Source: Alistipes sp. | GTDB taxonomy: Bacteria > Bacteroidota > Bacteroidia > Bacteroidales > Rikenellaceae | DNA length: 35,183 bases | Assembly: GCA_017379015.1 (NCBI GenBank) | Contig: JAFNXN010000001.1 | Coordinates: forward strand, 1 to 35,183 | Direction: 5' to 3' | Shown here: positions 16,002 to 25,557 of the stretch, in pieces | Layout of the letters: each line of letters starts with the position of its first letter | How positions within the stretch are numbered: the first letter of the stretch is position 1 | The notes under the pieces: model-generated | The model's database searches: none | Seen by the model: the letters and a program-made list of their open reading frames with translations, nothing else | Told to the model about the DNA's origin: nothing | Translations under genes and position numbers: made by a program

Positions 16002-16928
16002 ATGGAACAGCATCAGACCGAAGGCATAGTAATAAGCTCCACCGGCAGCTGGTACGAGGTAGCTACCGAGGCTGGGGTGCTCAACTGTAGAATACGTGGA
16101 CGTCTACGTCTTAAGGGCATACGCTCCACAAATCCCGTCGTAGTAGGCGACAGAGTCATTGTCGAGCCAGACGGCGAGAGCAGTGTCATTGTAGGCATCA
16201 TCCCACGACGCAACTACATCATCCGCCGCGCCTCAAACCTCTCGAAGGAGTCCCATATCATCGCTGCAAACCTCGATCAAGCACTGCTTATCGTCACCCT
16301 CCACTCGCCAACCACACCGCGAGAGTTTGTCGATCGCTTCTTGGTGACGTGCGAAGCCTACAAGGTGCCTGTGACCATTGTGCTGGGCAAGGCCGACATA
16401 CTCAGCGAGGAGCATGCCGATGAGGCGGAGGAGTTCACGGCAATATATGAGGATGCTGGCTACCGCGTTATGCGCCTCTCGTCGATAACGGACGAGGGTG
16501 TCGAGGAGATCCGCGCGATGCTCCGCGATCGCACCACGCTTGTTGCGGGCAACTCGGGAGTTGGCAAGTCGACGTTGGTAGGCTCAATAGACCCTTCGCT
16601 CGACATTCGCACGGGCGAGATCTCGGAGAGTCACCACAAGGGTAAGCACACCACCACCTTCTCGACGATGTATGCCCTCGAGGGGGGATATATCATCGAC
16701 ACCCCCGGCATCAAGGGCTTCGGACTTATCGACATCGAGGGTCGCGAGCTCTGCCGCTACTTCCCCGAGATGATGCGCCTCTCACCCTCGTGTCGCTTCT
16801 ACAACTGCACACACACCCACGAGCCGGGCTGTGCCGTCACTGAGGCTGTGAAGGAGGGCCGTGTGGCGTGGTCGCGCTATGATAGTTACCTGAAAATCCT
16901 AGACGAAGATGACAAATATCGCAAGTAG
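16002..16928 (+). CDS. rsgA: Ribosome small-subunit-dependent GTPase RsgA
   Basis: 308 residues. An N-terminal OB-fold (GIVISSTGSWYEVATEAGVL) comes before a circularly permuted GTPase domain in the order G4 (VLGKADIL), G1 (GNSGVGKSTL), G3 (DTPGIKGF). The C-terminal zinc finger is CRFYNCTHTHEPGC. RsgA checks and matures late 30S subunits and dissociates when GTP is hydrolysed. It lies 12 bp after cvpA, and its last 20 bp overlap the start of the TrmH-type gene, which suggests translational coupling of two ribosome/RNA-maturation genes. Confidence 0.95.
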   Translation: MEQHQTEGIVISSTGSWYEVATEAGVLNCRIRGRLRLKGIRSTNPVVVGDRVIVEPDGESSVIVGIIPRRNYIIRRASNLSKESHIIAANLDQALLIVTLHSPTTPREFVDRFLVTCEAYKVPVTIVLGKADILSEEHADEAEEFTAIYEDAGYRVMRLSSITDEGVEEIRAMLRDRTTLVAGNSGVGKSTLVGSIDPSLDIRTGEISESHHKGKHTTTFSTMYALEGGYIIDTPGIKGFGLIDIEGRELCRYFPEMMRLSPSCRFYNCTHTHEPGCAVTEAVKEGRVAWSRYDSYLKILDEDDKYRK

Positions 16929-17631
16929 ACTGCGCACCGAGCCCCATAGCGAGGAGTGGATGCGCGAACGTCTTGAGTACATGACACAATTTCTCACCGA
17001 CGAGCGTCGTGAGGTGCTGCGCCGCACAGCCGAGAGACGCACCCACTACATGCGCATCTTGACCGAGAATATGTTCCACCCGCAGAATGCCAGTGCCATC
17101 ATGCGCCACTGCGAGGCATTCGGCATCCAACAGATACACACCGTTGAGGATCGCTGTAAGTTTGACCCCTCGGTGAATATCGTGCGAGGCACACAGAAGT
17201 GGGTAGACGTGGAGCACCACGACACCACGCGTGATGCCCTCGCAGCACTCAAGAGCGAGGGCTACCGCATCGTAGCCACAACACCCCACCGTTGCAGCTC
17301 CACGCCCGAGACCTTTGACGTTACAAAGGGTAAGTTTGCCCTCGTCTTTGGCACAGAGCACGCCGGCATCTCGGACGAGGTGATCGAGGCCGCTGACGAG
17401 TTCTTGATGATTCCGATGTGTGGCATGGTCGAGAGCCTGAACGTATCAGCATCGGCTGCCATCCTCATCTACATGCTCTCGGAGCGTATTCGCCAGACGG
17501 TTGATGGCTGGCAGCTCACCCCCGAAGAGCAACTTAGACTCCTCACCCGCTGGACAATATCCTCTGTTAGGGACTTCGAGGGCATCCTTCGTCGTGCCGA
17601 GCAGAGTGGCAAACTAACCGTTGAATACTAA
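16909..17631 (+). CDS. TrmH-type tRNA/rRNA 2'-O-ribose methyltransferase (SPOUT)
   Basis: 240 residues. The SPOUT knot motifs are clear: motif 1 HPQNASAIMRHCEAFG, motif 2 LVFGTEHAGIS and motif 3 IPMCGMVESLNVSASAAI. The whole length and the extended C-terminal region (LTPEEQLRLLTRW) fit tRNA (guanosine-18-2'-O)-methyltransferase TrmH better than the shorter TrmL or the longer RlmB. The target nucleotide cannot be proven from sequence. The start ATG at 16909 lies inside rsgA (20-bp overlap). The aminotransferase gene follows 6 bp later. Confidence 0.88.
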   Translation: MTNIASRLRTEPHSEEWMRERLEYMTQFLTDERREVLRRTAERRTHYMRILTENMFHPQNASAIMRHCEAFGIQQIHTVEDRCKFDPSVNIVRGTQKWVDVEHHDTTRDALAALKSEGYRIVATTPHRCSSTPETFDVTKGKFALVFGTEHAGISDEVIEAADEFLMIPMCGMVESLNVSASAAILIYMLSERIRQTVDGWQLTPEEQLRLLTRWTISSVRDFEGILRRAEQSGKLTVEY

Positions 17632-17637
17632 CACTTT

Positions 17638-18831
17638 ATGATACTACGTAAACAGTTTTTGGAGCATGTCGGACAGACCTCGCCATCGCCCATGATGGTT
17701 GAGGTGGAGCGCGCCGAGGGCTCATTCTTCTACACCCCCGAGGGCAAGCGATACTTCGACCTTGTGGCGGGTGTCTCGGTGAGCAACGTGGGTCACGCCA
17801 ACCCCGATGTTGTGCGTGCCGTGCAGGAGCAAGCCGCTAAGTACATGCACGTTATGGTCTATGGCGAGATGGTCGAGCGTCCCCAGGTTGAGTATGCACG
17901 CCGCATAGCCGAGCTACTCCCAGGCAACCTTGATTGCGTCTACTTTGTCAACTCGGGTGCCGAGGCTGTCGAGGTGGCCCTGAAGCTCGCCAAGCGATAT
18001 ACGGGTCGCACGGAGCTAATATCGATGCGCCGCGCCTACCACGGTTCGACACACGGCGCAATGTCGATGATGGGCACACCCGAGGGCGAGGAGTGGAAGT
18101 CGGAGTTTAGACCTCTACTACCCGATGTTAAGTCCATAGAGTTCAACTCGTTCGAAGATCTACAACAGATCACCCAGCGCACCGCAGGCGTGCTCTGCGA
18201 GGTGGTGCAGGGCGAGGCGGGCGTTAGGCTTCCAAACCCTGAGTGGCTACGCGCCTTGCGCGCACGATGTAGCGAGGTGGGCGCACTGCTCATCTTCGAC
18301 GAGATACAGACTGGCATGGGACGCACAGGCAAGATGTTTGCCTCGACAAAGTATGGAGTAACGCCAGATGTTGTCTGCCTAGCTAAGGCTTTTGGTGGCG
18401 GAATGCCCCTCGGAGGCGTAGCGGCAAATAGAGAAGTTTTATACTCTTTTACCAATAATCCTTGTCTTGGGCATATCACCACGTTTGGTGGTCATCCCGT
18501 ATGTTGTGCTGCAGGACTTGCCGCGCTTAACTACCTAATAAACAATAATATTGTCGACAGCGTAGAGCGTAAGGGAGAGCTATTCGAGGAGCACCTAAAG
18601 CACCATCCTCGCATCTTAGAGATTCGCCGTTCGGGACTTTTGCTCGCGCTAGAGCTTGGCAAACCCGAGTACCTATATCGCCTCATGGAGATCTTCAAGG
18701 AGGAGGGCATCATGAGTGACTGGTTCCTCTACTGCGACACGGCGTTCCGCATCTCTCCACCCCTCACCATTTCGGAATCCGAGATCGAGGAGTGTTGCGA
18801 GATTATTACTCGCTCGCTAGATAGATTGTAG
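17638..18831 (+). CDS. Class-III PLP-dependent aminotransferase
   Basis: 397 residues. The PLP-binding features of the acetylornithine/4-aminobutyrate/ornithine group are present: FVNSGAEAVEVALKLAKRYT, AYHGSTHGAMS, the LLIFDEIQTGMGRTGK acidic motif and the LAKAFGGGMPLGG segment with the Schiff-base lysine. The exact substrate is unclear. No arginine-biosynthesis gene lies nearby, so acetylornithine is not supported by context. A short patch (about 18430-18470) is more AT-rich than its surroundings, but the frame is intact. It is the last gene of the cvpA-rsgA-trmH run and ends at a strong terminator. Confidence 0.85.
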   Translation: MILRKQFLEHVGQTSPSPMMVEVERAEGSFFYTPEGKRYFDLVAGVSVSNVGHANPDVVRAVQEQAAKYMHVMVYGEMVERPQVEYARRIAELLPGNLDCVYFVNSGAEAVEVALKLAKRYTGRTELISMRRAYHGSTHGAMSMMGTPEGEEWKSEFRPLLPDVKSIEFNSFEDLQQITQRTAGVLCEVVQGEAGVRLPNPEWLRALRARCSEVGALLIFDEIQTGMGRTGKMFASTKYGVTPDVVCLAKAFGGGMPLGGVAANREVLYSFTNNPCLGHITTFGGHPVCCAAGLAALNYLINNNIVDSVERKGELFEEHLKHHPRILEIRRSGLLLALELGKPEYLYRLMEIFKEEGIMSDWFLYCDTAFRISPPLTISESEIEECCEIITRSLDRL

Positions 18832-18845
18832 GTTACAAACTCAAC

Positions 18846-18888
18846 AAAAAACGATAGTCTGCAAATGCCACGCAGACTATCGTTTTTT
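18846..18888. terminator. Strong intrinsic terminator before the dcw operon
   Basis: A perfect 17-bp stem, AAAAAACGATAGTCTGC (18846-18862) / GCAGACTATCGTTTTTT (18872-18888), with a 9-nt loop and a T-run. It insulates the cell-wall operon from the upstream genes. Confidence 0.95.
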
Positions 18889-18939
18889 CATGCCAAAATA
18901 TTTCCACACGGAGGCGGGCTGAAATTGACAAATTTTTAC

Positions 18940-18947
18940 TACCTTTA
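18940..18947 (+). promoter_or_regulatory. Probable rsmH -7 box
   Basis: TACCTTTA differs from TAnnTTTG by the last base. It lies 37 bp before the rsmH ATG and is the best candidate for starting the dcw transcript. A TTG at 18925-18927 is too close to be a standard -33 box. Confidence 0.45.
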
Positions 18948-18984
18948 CGCCGTTAATTTTACTTATAGTAAAAGCGTCCGAAAA

Positions 18985-19893
18985 ATGAGCAACGAAACAT
19001 ACCATATACCCGTGATGCTAGAGGAGTGCATCGAGGCTCTTGCGATCAAGCCCAATGGCACCTATATCGACCTTACGATGGGCGGTGGAGGCCACACGCG
19101 CGAGATACTCAACCACCTCGGCACAGAGGGTAGACTCTACTCCTTCGACCAGGATCCCGATGCCGAGCGCAACGCACCCGATGACGAGCGTCACACCTTC
19201 GTAGCCTCGAACTTCCGCTTTGTGCGTGGCGCGATGCGTCTGCGTGGCGTGGAGCAGGTAGACGGCATCTTGGCAGACCTAGGCGTTTCGTCGCACCACT
19301 TCGACGCTAAACACCGCGGCTTCTCGTTCCGTGGCGAGGCACCCCTCGACATGCGTATGAACACCCGCTCGAAGCGCACGGCAGCCGACATCGTAAATAG
19401 CTACGACAAGGATGCCCTAGCGAAGATCTTTGCCGACTATGGCGAGCTAGACACCACATGGAAGATTGCCAACTGCATAGAGCGCGCACGAGCCATCAAG
19501 CCCATAGAGACCACTGCCGAGCTAGTCGAGGCTGTGAAGCCATGCACCCCACCCAAGGATGAGTCGAAGTTTCTCACCAAGCTCTTCCAGGCGTTGCGCA
19601 TAGAGCTCAACGGCGAGATGGAGGCACTACGCATGGCTCTCGAGCAGAGCCTCAAGCTACTAAAGCCCGAGGGTCGTCTTGTGATCATGTCGTACCACTC
19701 GCTCGAAGATCGCATCGTGAAGAACTTTATGCGCAGCGGCAACACCGAGGGGCGCATCGAGAAGGATTTCTTCGGCAACACAACCTCCAAACTAAAGGTC
19801 GTTAGCCGCAAGGCGATCATCCCCACAAACGAGGAGATTGAGCGCAACCCACGCTCACGCAGTGCCAAGCTACGTGTAGCCGAGAAGATTTAG
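18985..19893 (+). CDS. rsmH: 16S rRNA (cytosine-1402-N4)-methyltransferase
   Basis: 302 residues, normal for RsmH (MraW). The N-terminal HIPVMLEECIEAL, the SAM-binding IDLTMGGGGHTREIL, the ADLGVSSHHFD motif and the C-terminal YHSLEDRIVKNF motif are all diagnostic. It methylates N4 of C1402 in 16S rRNA. The start MSNETYHIP is chosen because the upstream in-frame extension runs through the -7 box and the terminator. It is the first gene of the division/cell-wall operon; mraZ, which normally precedes it in Bacteroidales, is absent. Confidence 0.95.
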   Translation: MSNETYHIPVMLEECIEALAIKPNGTYIDLTMGGGGHTREILNHLGTEGRLYSFDQDPDAERNAPDDERHTFVASNFRFVRGAMRLRGVEQVDGILADLGVSSHHFDAKHRGFSFRGEAPLDMRMNTRSKRTAADIVNSYDKDALAKIFADYGELDTTWKIANCIERARAIKPIETTAELVEAVKPCTPPKDESKFLTKLFQALRIELNGEMEALRMALEQSLKLLKPEGRLVIMSYHSLEDRIVKNFMRSGNTEGRIEKDFFGNTTSKLKVVSRKAIIPTNEEIERNPRSRSAKLRVAEKI

Positions 19894-19916
19894 ACCTTAG
19901 CCTTACACCACCGACA

Positions 19917-20471
19917 ATGACAAGCAACGAAGAGAGATATACCCCCGAAGAGGAGAGCTTTGACCCAGAGGGCATCGCCGAGCGTCGCCGCCAAGAGCAG
20001 GAGGAGGAGCTGCGCCGTCGCATACGTCGCGAGATAATCCGAGTATCCGAGTCGGAGGATGAGGACGAAGAGCTAGACAAGGAGCGTCAACGCCTCGCCG
20101 AGGAGGAGGCGGAGCGCAAGGCTGAGGCTGAGCGCGAGCGACGTCGCCAAAGTTCGATATTGATCAACATCTTCACCGGAGGATTTCTTTCGAGCCACAG
20201 CGCATCGATCTACTACCGCATGTTGATTGCCATCGCCATCATGTGCTTCGTATGTATCTTCCTTACGTTTATGTCGCTAAATGCCGACCGCGAATATTCG
20301 CAGCTCGACAAGCGTGCAGGACTGCTTCGCGAGCGCGCCATCCTCTTTGAGGAGCTTCGCTACGACATCTCGACACGCGAGAATGTAGATAAGATCCTCG
20401 AGCTTCACAACATTGAGCTTGTCGAGCTCGACAGAGATAGCCGCGTGATACGTAGCCATGCCAACGAATAG
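19917..20471 (+). CDS. ftsL: FtsL-like septal protein with a long charged N-terminal tail
   Basis: 184 residues with a single membrane segment at about 102-120 (MLIAIAIMCFVCIFLTFMSL), a short periplasmic coiled-coil (DRE...LDKRAGLLRERAILFEELRYD), and position between rsmH and ftsI. These fit FtsL, the bitopic divisome protein that partners FtsB/FtsQ and activates FtsW/FtsI. Sequence similarity in this family is always weak, so the call rests on topology and gene order. The cytoplasmic part is unusually long: residues 1-80 are almost all Glu, Arg, Lys, Asp and Gln and are likely helical or disordered. The next gene starts 31 bp later. Confidence 0.75.
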   Translation: MTSNEERYTPEEESFDPEGIAERRRQEQEEELRRRIRREIIRVSESEDEDEELDKERQRLAEEEAERKAEAERERRRQSSILINIFTGGFLSSHSASIYYRMLIAIAIMCFVCIFLTFMSLNADREYSQLDKRAGLLRERAILFEELRYDISTRENVDKILELHNIELVELDRDSRVIRSHANE

Positions 20472-20502
20472 ATAGAGTAACCCATTACAGCCCAATAGAA
20501 GA

Positions 20503-22776
20503 ATGGCAGAGAAGAGAAATAGACCCAGCAACGCCAAGGAGGACATCATCAACCGAGTATATGTCCTCTACGCCATTTTCATACTCTTGGGTCTGTGCAT
20601 TGCAGCACGCCTCGTCTGGATTCAGGTTGCCGACAAACGCGTAGAGCAGCATATCGAGGTGATGAACAACAACATCCGTAAGATCGAGACGCTATATGCA
20701 CATCGTGGTGCAATACTCACGCGCGATGGTGAGCCACTAGCCATGACCAACCGTCGCTACCAGCCTATATTCGACTTCAAATCGCAGGGCATGAGCACGG
20801 AGTTTCACAAGAAAGATCCTGCAAAGATACGTCGCGAGCTACGCCTACTGGCCAACCAGATGGCACTATTCTTCAGCAAGAGCGATGCCGCCAAACATGG
20901 TTACACATATCGCACTGCCGACCAATACTATGACTTCTTCATCGAGAAGCTCGAGGCAGAGAGGGATAATCGAAATGTCTTGATATTTCCACGTACCGTG
21001 GTGCGCGACGAGTGGGAGATGATGCGTCGTAACTTTCCGGTTATCAACCGCAGCCTCGGCGGCGTGTATGAAGTGGAGGATAGAGATATTCGCATTCGCC
21101 CCTACGACGATCTTGCCCTACAGCTTATCGGCGAGTGCCGAGGCGAGAAGGCGACAATACCCTACGACACCGTCATGCGCTACGATCGAGATAGCAACCT
21201 TGTGCCGAAGGTGCTCTATCGCGACACTATCCTACGCCGCACCACAGCTGTTGAGAAGATTTACGACTCGCTACTAGCTGGCGAGAATGGCTTCAACGTC
21301 CAGCAGCGCATTGCCAATGGCTTTTGGGTGAATATCGACGACCCAAGCAACCGCAAGCCTACCGATGGACACAACGTGGTTACGACCATCGATGGCGACC
21401 TCCAACAGATAGCCACCGAGTCTTTGCGTCGCAAGCTCGAAGAGGAGCAGGCATCGTTTGGTGTTGCCATGGTCATGGAGGTGGCGACAGGAAATATGCT
21501 CTGCTTGGTCAACCTCAGCTCGGGCGTGGTACGAGGCACCGACTATCAGGAGAGGATCAACCATGCCATGCGCACGCGCCTAACACCAGGATCTACCTTC
21601 AAGCTAGTCTCGGCAATGGCACTTCTTGAGATCGGAGGTGGCACGATCAACACCAAGGTTAACGTCCCCGACAGGGTGGCCAGGGTGGGCAGACGCGATG
21701 TGCGCGACGAGCATACGATGCGCGATGAGGATGGCGACCAGATTACTCACCCCACACTGATGGACGGCTTTGCCCACTCCTCAAACATCTACTTCTCAAA
21801 GGCGATATACGACCGCTTCAAGGATGACCCCTCGAAGTTTACAAGCTACCTCGAGAGTCTGCTCTTCAACAAGGATATCGGTCTGTCGCAATATGGTGCT
21901 AAGATAGGCAGAGTACCATCACCCGCCTCTGACACATGGCGTGTCAATGGTGGTCCAGATCTGGTATTCCCACAGATGGGCTACGGATATGTTGTTGAGA
22001 TACCCCCAATCCAAACCCTCACATTTTACAACGGCATAGCCAACCGAGGCAAGATGGTGGCACCACGCTTTATCGACCGACTGGAGCATGATGGCGTTGT
22101 CACCGAGGTGCTACCAACCGTAACACTTATCGAGAGGATGTGCTCGGAGCAGACCGTCAACGACCTCTTCAAGTGCCTCAAGGCAGCTGCGACACCCGAG
22201 CGCACAAGCTTCAAACTTAGAGGACTACCCGTGAATATCGGTTGTAAGACGGGTACAGCCCAGCTATGGGGCGATTTCTCGTCGGTTGCCAAGGCTGACC
22301 TCAAGAGCTTTACAGAGGGATTGGGTAATGGCGAAAACCAACATAAGTACTATTTCGGCTCGCTCGTTGCGGTGATGCCAATCGAAGATCCGAAGTACAC
22401 CATCATGGTGGCAGTAGCCAAGGAGAAGACCACTTCGCACCCAACATACTACGGCATCAGCCTCTCGGCAGAGCCTATGTGTGACATCATACACTTCATC
22501 TACAACAACTACCCCACGCTGCACGCCTCAGTTGAGCCAACTGGCGTTACCCACACGCCGACGATGCTCAAGCGCGATCACACATCGGTGGGCAGCGAGG
22601 CGGGCTACGTACCAGATGTTGTTGGCATGGGACTCGCCGATGCCCTCTATCTGCTCGAGCAGCAGGGACTTAGCGTAACTCACACGGGCGTAGGACGTGT
22701 GAAGAGTCAGAGCATAGAGCCCAATACCCCCATTACACCGCACGTAAATAGAGTACACATTACTCTTGGACTATAA
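20503..22776 (+). CDS. ftsI: Septal peptidoglycan transpeptidase (class-B PBP, FtsI/PBP3)
   Basis: 757 residues. An N-terminal membrane anchor (about 15-40), a class-B dimerisation/pedestal domain, and a transpeptidase domain with the three active-site motifs: SxxK as STFK with nucleophile Ser364, SxN as SSN in HSSNIYF, and KTG at 582-584 (CKTGTAQ). A C-terminal PASTA domain follows (YVPDVVGMGLADALYLLEQQ to the end), as in many Bacteroidota FtsI proteins. It cross-links septal peptidoglycan in the periplasm, paired with FtsW encoded downstream. The start ATG gives MAEKRNRPSN with a short cytoplasmic tail. Confidence 0.94.
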   Translation: MAEKRNRPSNAKEDIINRVYVLYAIFILLGLCIAARLVWIQVADKRVEQHIEVMNNNIRKIETLYAHRGAILTRDGEPLAMTNRRYQPIFDFKSQGMSTEFHKKDPAKIRRELRLLANQMALFFSKSDAAKHGYTYRTADQYYDFFIEKLEAERDNRNVLIFPRTVVRDEWEMMRRNFPVINRSLGGVYEVEDRDIRIRPYDDLALQLIGECRGEKATIPYDTVMRYDRDSNLVPKVLYRDTILRRTTAVEKIYDSLLAGENGFNVQQRIANGFWVNIDDPSNRKPTDGHNVVTTIDGDLQQIATESLRRKLEEEQASFGVAMVMEVATGNMLCLVNLSSGVVRGTDYQERINHAMRTRLTPGSTFKLVSAMALLEIGGGTINTKVNVPDRVARVGRRDVRDEHTMRDEDGDQITHPTLMDGFAHSSNIYFSKAIYDRFKDDPSKFTSYLESLLFNKDIGLSQYGAKIGRVPSPASDTWRVNGGPDLVFPQMGYGYVVEIPPIQTLTFYNGIANRGKMVAPRFIDRLEHDGVVTEVLPTVTLIERMCSEQTVNDLFKCLKAAATPERTSFKLRGLPVNIGCKTGTAQLWGDFSSVAKADLKSFTEGLGNGENQHKYYFGSLVAVMPIEDPKYTIMVAVAKEKTTSHPTYYGISLSAEPMCDIIHFIYNNYPTLHASVEPTGVTHTPTMLKRDHTSVGSEAGYVPDVVGMGLADALYLLEQQGLSVTHTGVGRVKSQSIEPNTPITPHVNRVHITLGL

Positions 22777-22800
22777 ACGAAAAAAAGATAACTTCAGATA

Positions 22801-24261
22801 ATGAGACTACTAAGCACACTACTCGGCAATCTCCGAGTGCTAAACAACGTTGAGCTAGATCCCGAGATCAGCGCGCTCGAATATGACTCCCGCAAGGTTG
22901 AGGCAGGCAGCTGCTTCTTCGCCGTTGTGGGTAGCGCAAGCGACGGTCACAACTATATTGAGTCAGCCATTGAGCGCGGCGCACGCGCCATTGTATGTCA
23001 GCGTCTTCCTGAGCACCTCAACAAGGATGTGGCATACGTTCTAATTGAGGATAGCAACATCGCCATGGCGGCTATGGCGGCAGCCTTTTACGGCAACCCA
23101 TCGCAAAAGCTGAAGCTCGTAGGTGTTACTGGCACTAATGGCAAGACCACCACCGCAACACTCCTCTTCGACATGTTCATGGCAATGGGACATAAGGCTG
23201 GCCTTATCTCCACGGTAGTATATCGCATTGGCGAGCGCAGCATAGACTCGACACACACAACACCCGACTCAATACGCCTCAATAAGATGATGCGCGAGAT
23301 GGTAGACGAGGGTTGCGAATACTGCTTCATGGAGGTGTCGTCGCACGCTGCAGCACAGCATCGCATCGACTATCTACACTTCACCGGAGCTCTCTTCACC
23401 AACCTCACACACGACCACCTTGACTACCACGGCACATTCAAGGAGTATATACGTGCCAAAAAGTCATTCTTCGACTCACTCGACAAGGGTGCGTGGGCTG
23501 TGGTGAACATCGACGACCGCAACGGAGAGGTGATGGTGCAGAATACACGTGCCAAGGTCTATCGCCTATCGCTACGCTCCATGGCCGACTACCACACACG
23601 CCTCATAGAGCTTATGCCCGATGCCATGCAGCTCGACATGGCGGGTCACGAGCTATGGGTGAAGTTCACCGGAAGATTCAACGCCTACAACCTAACGACG
23701 GTATATGCCGCAGCAACGCTCCTTGGCATCGACAAGATGGAGGTGCTCACCACACTATCGACACTTAGCCCCGTGAGTGGTCGCTTCGAGACCATCGTGG
23801 CGGATGACCGCACGATGGCTGTTGTAGACTATGCCCACACCCCCGATGCTTTGGATAATGTGCTTCAAACAATCGAGGAGGTGCGTGGGCCTCAGCAGCA
23901 GCTCTTCGTGGTTTGTGGCTGTGGTGGCGACCGAGACCGCACAAAGCGTCCCGAGATGGCCCAAATAGCAGTGCGCTACGCCACAACAGCAATCTTCACC
24001 TCGGACAACCCTCGCACCGAGAGTGCCGAGGCTATCCTCGACGACATGGTTGCGGGTGTAGGCGAGGCGCGTAACTACCTGCGCATCACCGATCGTCGCG
24101 AGGCAATACGCACCGTAGCAATGCTGGCAAAGCCTGCCGACATAATACTTATAGCGGGCAAGGGCCATGAGGATTATCAGATCATTGGCACTGAGAAACA
24201 CCACTTCGATGATCGCGAGGAGGTGCGCAAGGCATTTGACACAACACATAACAGACGATAA
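22801..24261 (+). CDS. murE: UDP-MurNAc-L-Ala-D-Glu:meso-diaminopimelate ligase
   Basis: 486 residues, the usual MurE length. The ATP-binding GVTGTNGKTTTATL is around residue 108-121. HTTPDS, VSSHAAAQHR and the ligase-family THDHLDYHGT are present. The DNPR motif (SDNPRTESAEAIL, about 402-405) is the signature for meso-diaminopimelate as the amino acid added, so peptidoglycan is the DAP type. It acts in the cytoplasm on UDP-MurNAc-dipeptide. It lies 24 bp after ftsI and 39 bp before mraY. Confidence 0.95.
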   Translation: MRLLSTLLGNLRVLNNVELDPEISALEYDSRKVEAGSCFFAVVGSASDGHNYIESAIERGARAIVCQRLPEHLNKDVAYVLIEDSNIAMAAMAAAFYGNPSQKLKLVGVTGTNGKTTTATLLFDMFMAMGHKAGLISTVVYRIGERSIDSTHTTPDSIRLNKMMREMVDEGCEYCFMEVSSHAAAQHRIDYLHFTGALFTNLTHDHLDYHGTFKEYIRAKKSFFDSLDKGAWAVVNIDDRNGEVMVQNTRAKVYRLSLRSMADYHTRLIELMPDAMQLDMAGHELWVKFTGRFNAYNLTTVYAAATLLGIDKMEVLTTLSTLSPVSGRFETIVADDRTMAVVDYAHTPDALDNVLQTIEEVRGPQQQLFVVCGCGGDRDRTKRPEMAQIAVRYATTAIFTSDNPRTESAEAILDDMVAGVGEARNYLRITDRREAIRTVAMLAKPADIILIAGKGHEDYQIIGTEKHHFDDREEVRKAFDTTHNRR

Positions 24262-24300
24262 CCCCACAACTAGTTTAATACCCAATAAAAACCTATTTTT

Positions 24301-25545
24301 ATGTTCCACTGGTTACTTAACTACCTCGATCGAAACACCGATCTTCCAGGCATGCGCATCGGTGAATATATATCGTTTAGATCGGCAGCTGCCATCATCC
24401 TCTCGCTTCTGATCGTAATCTTCATGGGTAAGCGCATCATACGCTACCTGCGTCGCAAGCAGATTGGTGAGGATATTCGCGACCTCGGACTAGAGGGTCA
24501 GCTACAGAAGAAGGGCACACCGACGATGGGTGGTCTGATAATTCTTCTCGCCATACTCGTACCCGTACTCCTCTTTGGCGACCTCTCAAACATCTACATC
24601 CAGCTACTCATCATCTCTACAGTGTGGCTCGGATTTATTGGTGGTCTTGACGACTACATCAAGGTCTTCCGCCATAACAAAGATGGTCTTAAGGGTCGCT
24701 TCAAGATTGTTGGACAGGTTGGCTTAGGTATCATCGTAGGCACAACAATGTGGCAGTCGGAGAACATCATCATTCACGAAAAGAGCTTTGAAACAGCTAC
24801 ATACGAGGTTGTAGACAGCGCAACAGGCGAGATAGACACTCGCACCGTGAAGTATGTTGCTGCGACCACGCCCGATAAGTCGGCAAAGACCTCTATTCCA
24901 TTCCTCAAGGATACGGAGCTAAACTATAACCTACTCACCGGTGGCAACGACACGCTAGCATGGCTTGTCTACATCATCATCGCCATCTTCGTGATCACTG
25001 CCGTGTCGAACGGTGCAAACCTCACGGATGGCATAGATGGTCTGCTCACCAGCGTCTCGGTGCCAATAGTCCTAGTTCTAGGTATATTAGCCTACCTTTC
25101 GGGACACCTTATCTACTCGGACTACCTCAACATCATGTATCTGCCTGATAGCGGCGAGATGGTTGTCTTCGCAGCTGCCTTCGCAGGAGCCCTTGTTGGT
25201 TTTCTGTGGTACAACTCATTCCCCGCACAGATCTTCATGGGCGACACAGGCTCACTAACCATAGGTGGTCTTATAGCGGTGTTTGCCCTCTGCATCCGCA
25301 AAGAGCTTCTACTGCCACTGCTCTGCGGCGTATTCCTCGTCGAGGCACTATCGGTGATGGTGCAGGTGGCATACTTCAAATATACGAAGAAGAGGTATGG
25401 CGAGGGACGACGCATACTACTCATGTCGCCCATACACCACCACTACCAGAAGAAGGGCATCTTCGAGACTAAGATTATGATGCGCTTCTTCATCATCTCG
25501 TTGCTGCTCTCGGCACTCACACTCGTAACACTTAAGATCCAGTAA
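24301..25545 (+). CDS. mraY: Phospho-MurNAc-pentapeptide transferase
   Basis: 414 residues, an integral membrane protein with about ten segments. The magnesium/active-site aspartates are in GGLDDYIKV and GANLTDGIDGL, and the HHH loop is in MSPIHHHYQKKG. The KKGTPTMGG motif is present near residue 70. It transfers phospho-MurNAc-pentapeptide to undecaprenyl phosphate to make lipid I. Residues about 155-215 form a polar insertion (for example EVVDSATGEIDTRTVK) compared with the shorter proteobacterial enzyme; I believe such an insertion is common in Bacteroidota. A 12-bp gap precedes murD. Confidence 0.95.
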   Translation: MFHWLLNYLDRNTDLPGMRIGEYISFRSAAAIILSLLIVIFMGKRIIRYLRRKQIGEDIRDLGLEGQLQKKGTPTMGGLIILLAILVPVLLFGDLSNIYIQLLIISTVWLGFIGGLDDYIKVFRHNKDGLKGRFKIVGQVGLGIIVGTTMWQSENIIIHEKSFETATYEVVDSATGEIDTRTVKYVAATTPDKSAKTSIPFLKDTELNYNLLTGGNDTLAWLVYIIIAIFVITAVSNGANLTDGIDGLLTSVSVPIVLVLGILAYLSGHLIYSDYLNIMYLPDSGEMVVFAAAFAGALVGFLWYNSFPAQIFMGDTGSLTIGGLIAVFALCIRKELLLPLLCGVFLVEALSVMVQVAYFKYTKKRYGEGRRILLMSPIHHHYQKKGIFETKIMMRFFIISLLLSALTLVTLKIQ

Positions 25546-25557
25546 AACCCACACATT

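Noticed and set aside
18865-18984. N-terminal extension of RsmH by 40 residues
   Set aside because: The extension reads through the terminator stem and the -7 box; family alignment supports the start at 18985.
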